Origin: Caldilinea sp.
GTDB lineage: Bacteria; Chloroflexota; Anaerolineae; Caldilineales; Caldilineaceae
NCBI GenBank assembly: GCA_026389955.1
Contig: JAPLGY010000635.1
Location: forward strand, 1 to 8,139
Direction of reading: 5' to 3'
Length of the DNA stretch: 8,139 bases
Positions 7,551-8,139 of this stretch are shown piece after piece. The notes under the pieces were generated by a model. It ran no database searches. It had not been told where the DNA came from and saw nothing but the letters and a program-made list of their open reading frames with translations. The first letter of the stretch is position 1. Each line of letters opens with the position of its first letter. The translations under genes and the position numbers were made by a program.

Positions 7551-7564
7551 GCCGCCACAGCGGC
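7551..7564. terminator. Short hairpin between converging genes 3 and 4, weak terminator candidate
   Basis: GCCGC (7551-7555) and GCGGC (7560-7564) form a perfect 5-bp GC stem with a 4-base loop between the two stops. No T-run follows on either strand. A second short inverted repeat, GGCAC/GTGCC (7570-7574 and 7582-7586), lies just inside the end of gene 4. Position between converging genes is right for a bidirectional terminator, but the structure is weak. Confidence 0.2.
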
Positions 7565-7565
7565 C

Positions 7566-8139
7566 TCAAGGCACCGTAACCGTGCCAAGCAGATAGGTGT
7601 CGCTCTGTCTGACCGGGAGCCGCTCCAGAGTCTGCGTGTTGTACACCCCTGCCACCACCCGGTACTCGCCTGCAACCAGTGTAGGCGGCAGCTCGAGCGT
7701 GTAGCGGTCTGCCAGCAGCAGCCCTGTGCGAAACAACGAGGGCGGGACAAAATTGTCGGCGATCGGGTGGTCGTTCTGGGCCACCAGTTGGCCCTGTGCG
7801 TCCAACAGATGCACAAACCCGGTGTATTCCGCCTGTGCCCGCTGCTGTGCCTGCCAGACCAGGTCGACCGTGAAAGCCAGACCGGCAGCGCGCTCGGCAG
7901 GGTGGCTGGCGGCCACCAAAGCCAGATCGGAGCCAAAATAGGCCGGCTGTGCCAACGGGGTGTTCGACAGACTTCGCAGGTCTGTGCCGACCGCCAACAC
8001 GCCCGCCGGCACGACCGCAGCCACACGGGCCCCGTCGGCGACCCGCTGCGGATTAATTTTTTCCTGGGTGACCGGGTCGACCAGATACAGTTCCAGACGA
8101 TACAGCCCAGGTGCGCTGTCGGGCGGGAGGGCGAGCGAG
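7566..8139 (-). CDS. C-terminal beta-module region of a probable GT39-family protein (5' end outside window)
   Basis: On the minus strand the frame is open from the right edge (first full codon ends at 8138) to the TGA at 7568-7566, giving 190 visible codons. A GTG at 8024 could serve as a start, but the codons before it read in frame as a continuation of the same protein, including PGLYRLELYLVDP (10-22), the last strands of an earlier beta module. The gene therefore probably begins outside the window. A second complete module spans about 60-188 and has the shared signature GFVHLLDAQGQLVAQND (107-123), then DRYTLELP (144-151) and GVYNTQTLERLPV (164-176). It aligns by eye with the last modules of genes 1 and 3. 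No membrane segment is visible, so the glycosyltransferase assignment comes only from this shared tail and the neighbours. It converges on gene 3 with 34 bp between stops. Confidence 0.8.
   Translation of the reverse strand, partial: SLALPPDSAPGLYRLELYLVDPVTQEKINPQRVADGARVAAVVPAGVLAVGTDLRSLSNTPLAQPAYFGSDLALVAASHPAERAAGLAFTVDLVWQAQQRAQAEYTGFVHLLDAQGQLVAQNDHPIADNFVPPSLFRTGLLLADRYTLELPPTLVAGEYRVVAGVYNTQTLERLPVRQSDTYLLGTVTVP

Noticed and set aside
8022..8024. GTG at 8024 as the true start of gene 4
   Set aside because: The upstream in-frame codons continue a beta module, and the protein from GTG would lack any membrane or signal segment.
6854..8026. Minus-strand open frame of 390 codons spanning the end of gene 3 and gene 4
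   Set aside because: It runs antisense to the last beta modules of gene 3 and out of frame with gene 4, whose own frame carries the FVHLLD signature.

Overview
The window is GC-rich (roughly 60%, by eye) and almost entirely coding. It holds two complete and two edge-truncated genes. Three of these (genes 1-3) are recognisable as large multi-pass membrane glycosyltransferases of the GT-C fold, in the GT39/PMT_2 group (relatives of ArnT and protein O-mannosyltransferases). The fourth shows only the C-terminal extracytoplasmic modules that such proteins carry here. The style of these proteins points to a member of Chloroflexota (Caldilinea/Anaerolineae-like): a post-membrane segment of the type YFNPLAGG...VVGWGEG, followed by beta-rich modules with the signature FVHLLD..G..v.Q.D. 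This assignment rests on remembered family features, not on a search.

Layout: gene 1 (+, cut by the left edge, stop at 1585) converges on gene 2 (-, 1551-4052), and their 3' ends overlap by 35 bp. Gene 2 and gene 3 (+, 4298-7531) diverge from a 245-bp spacer, the only substantial non-coding stretch. The spacer is visibly more AT-rich and holds weak promoter-like boxes, a tandem 13-bp direct repeat and a CACGTG-centred near-palindrome. Gene 3 converges on gene 4 (-, stop at 7566, cut by the right edge) across 34 bp. The order + - + - means these relatives cannot form one operon. The common spacer is the only place where one signal could control two of them.

Inferred role: the membrane parts would transfer sugars from polyprenyl-phosphate-linked donors to a lipid, glycan or protein acceptor on the outer face of the membrane. 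The C-terminal beta modules would sit outside the cell and could bind glycan or position the acceptor. No acceptor, flippase or polyprenyl-phosphate glycosyltransferase gene lies in the window, so donor and acceptor cannot be named.

The most unusual gene is gene 3 (1077 aa). A first multi-pass module of about 345 residues, which I cannot name, is fused in frame to a GT39-like module. That GT39-like module has lost several hallmark motifs: Asn-Glu in place of Asp-Glu in the first outer loop, no Pro-Pro motif, and no DRYLLP-like motif. It may be a non-catalytic or altered member. No RNA gene, CRISPR array, insertion sequence, integrase or origin was seen.
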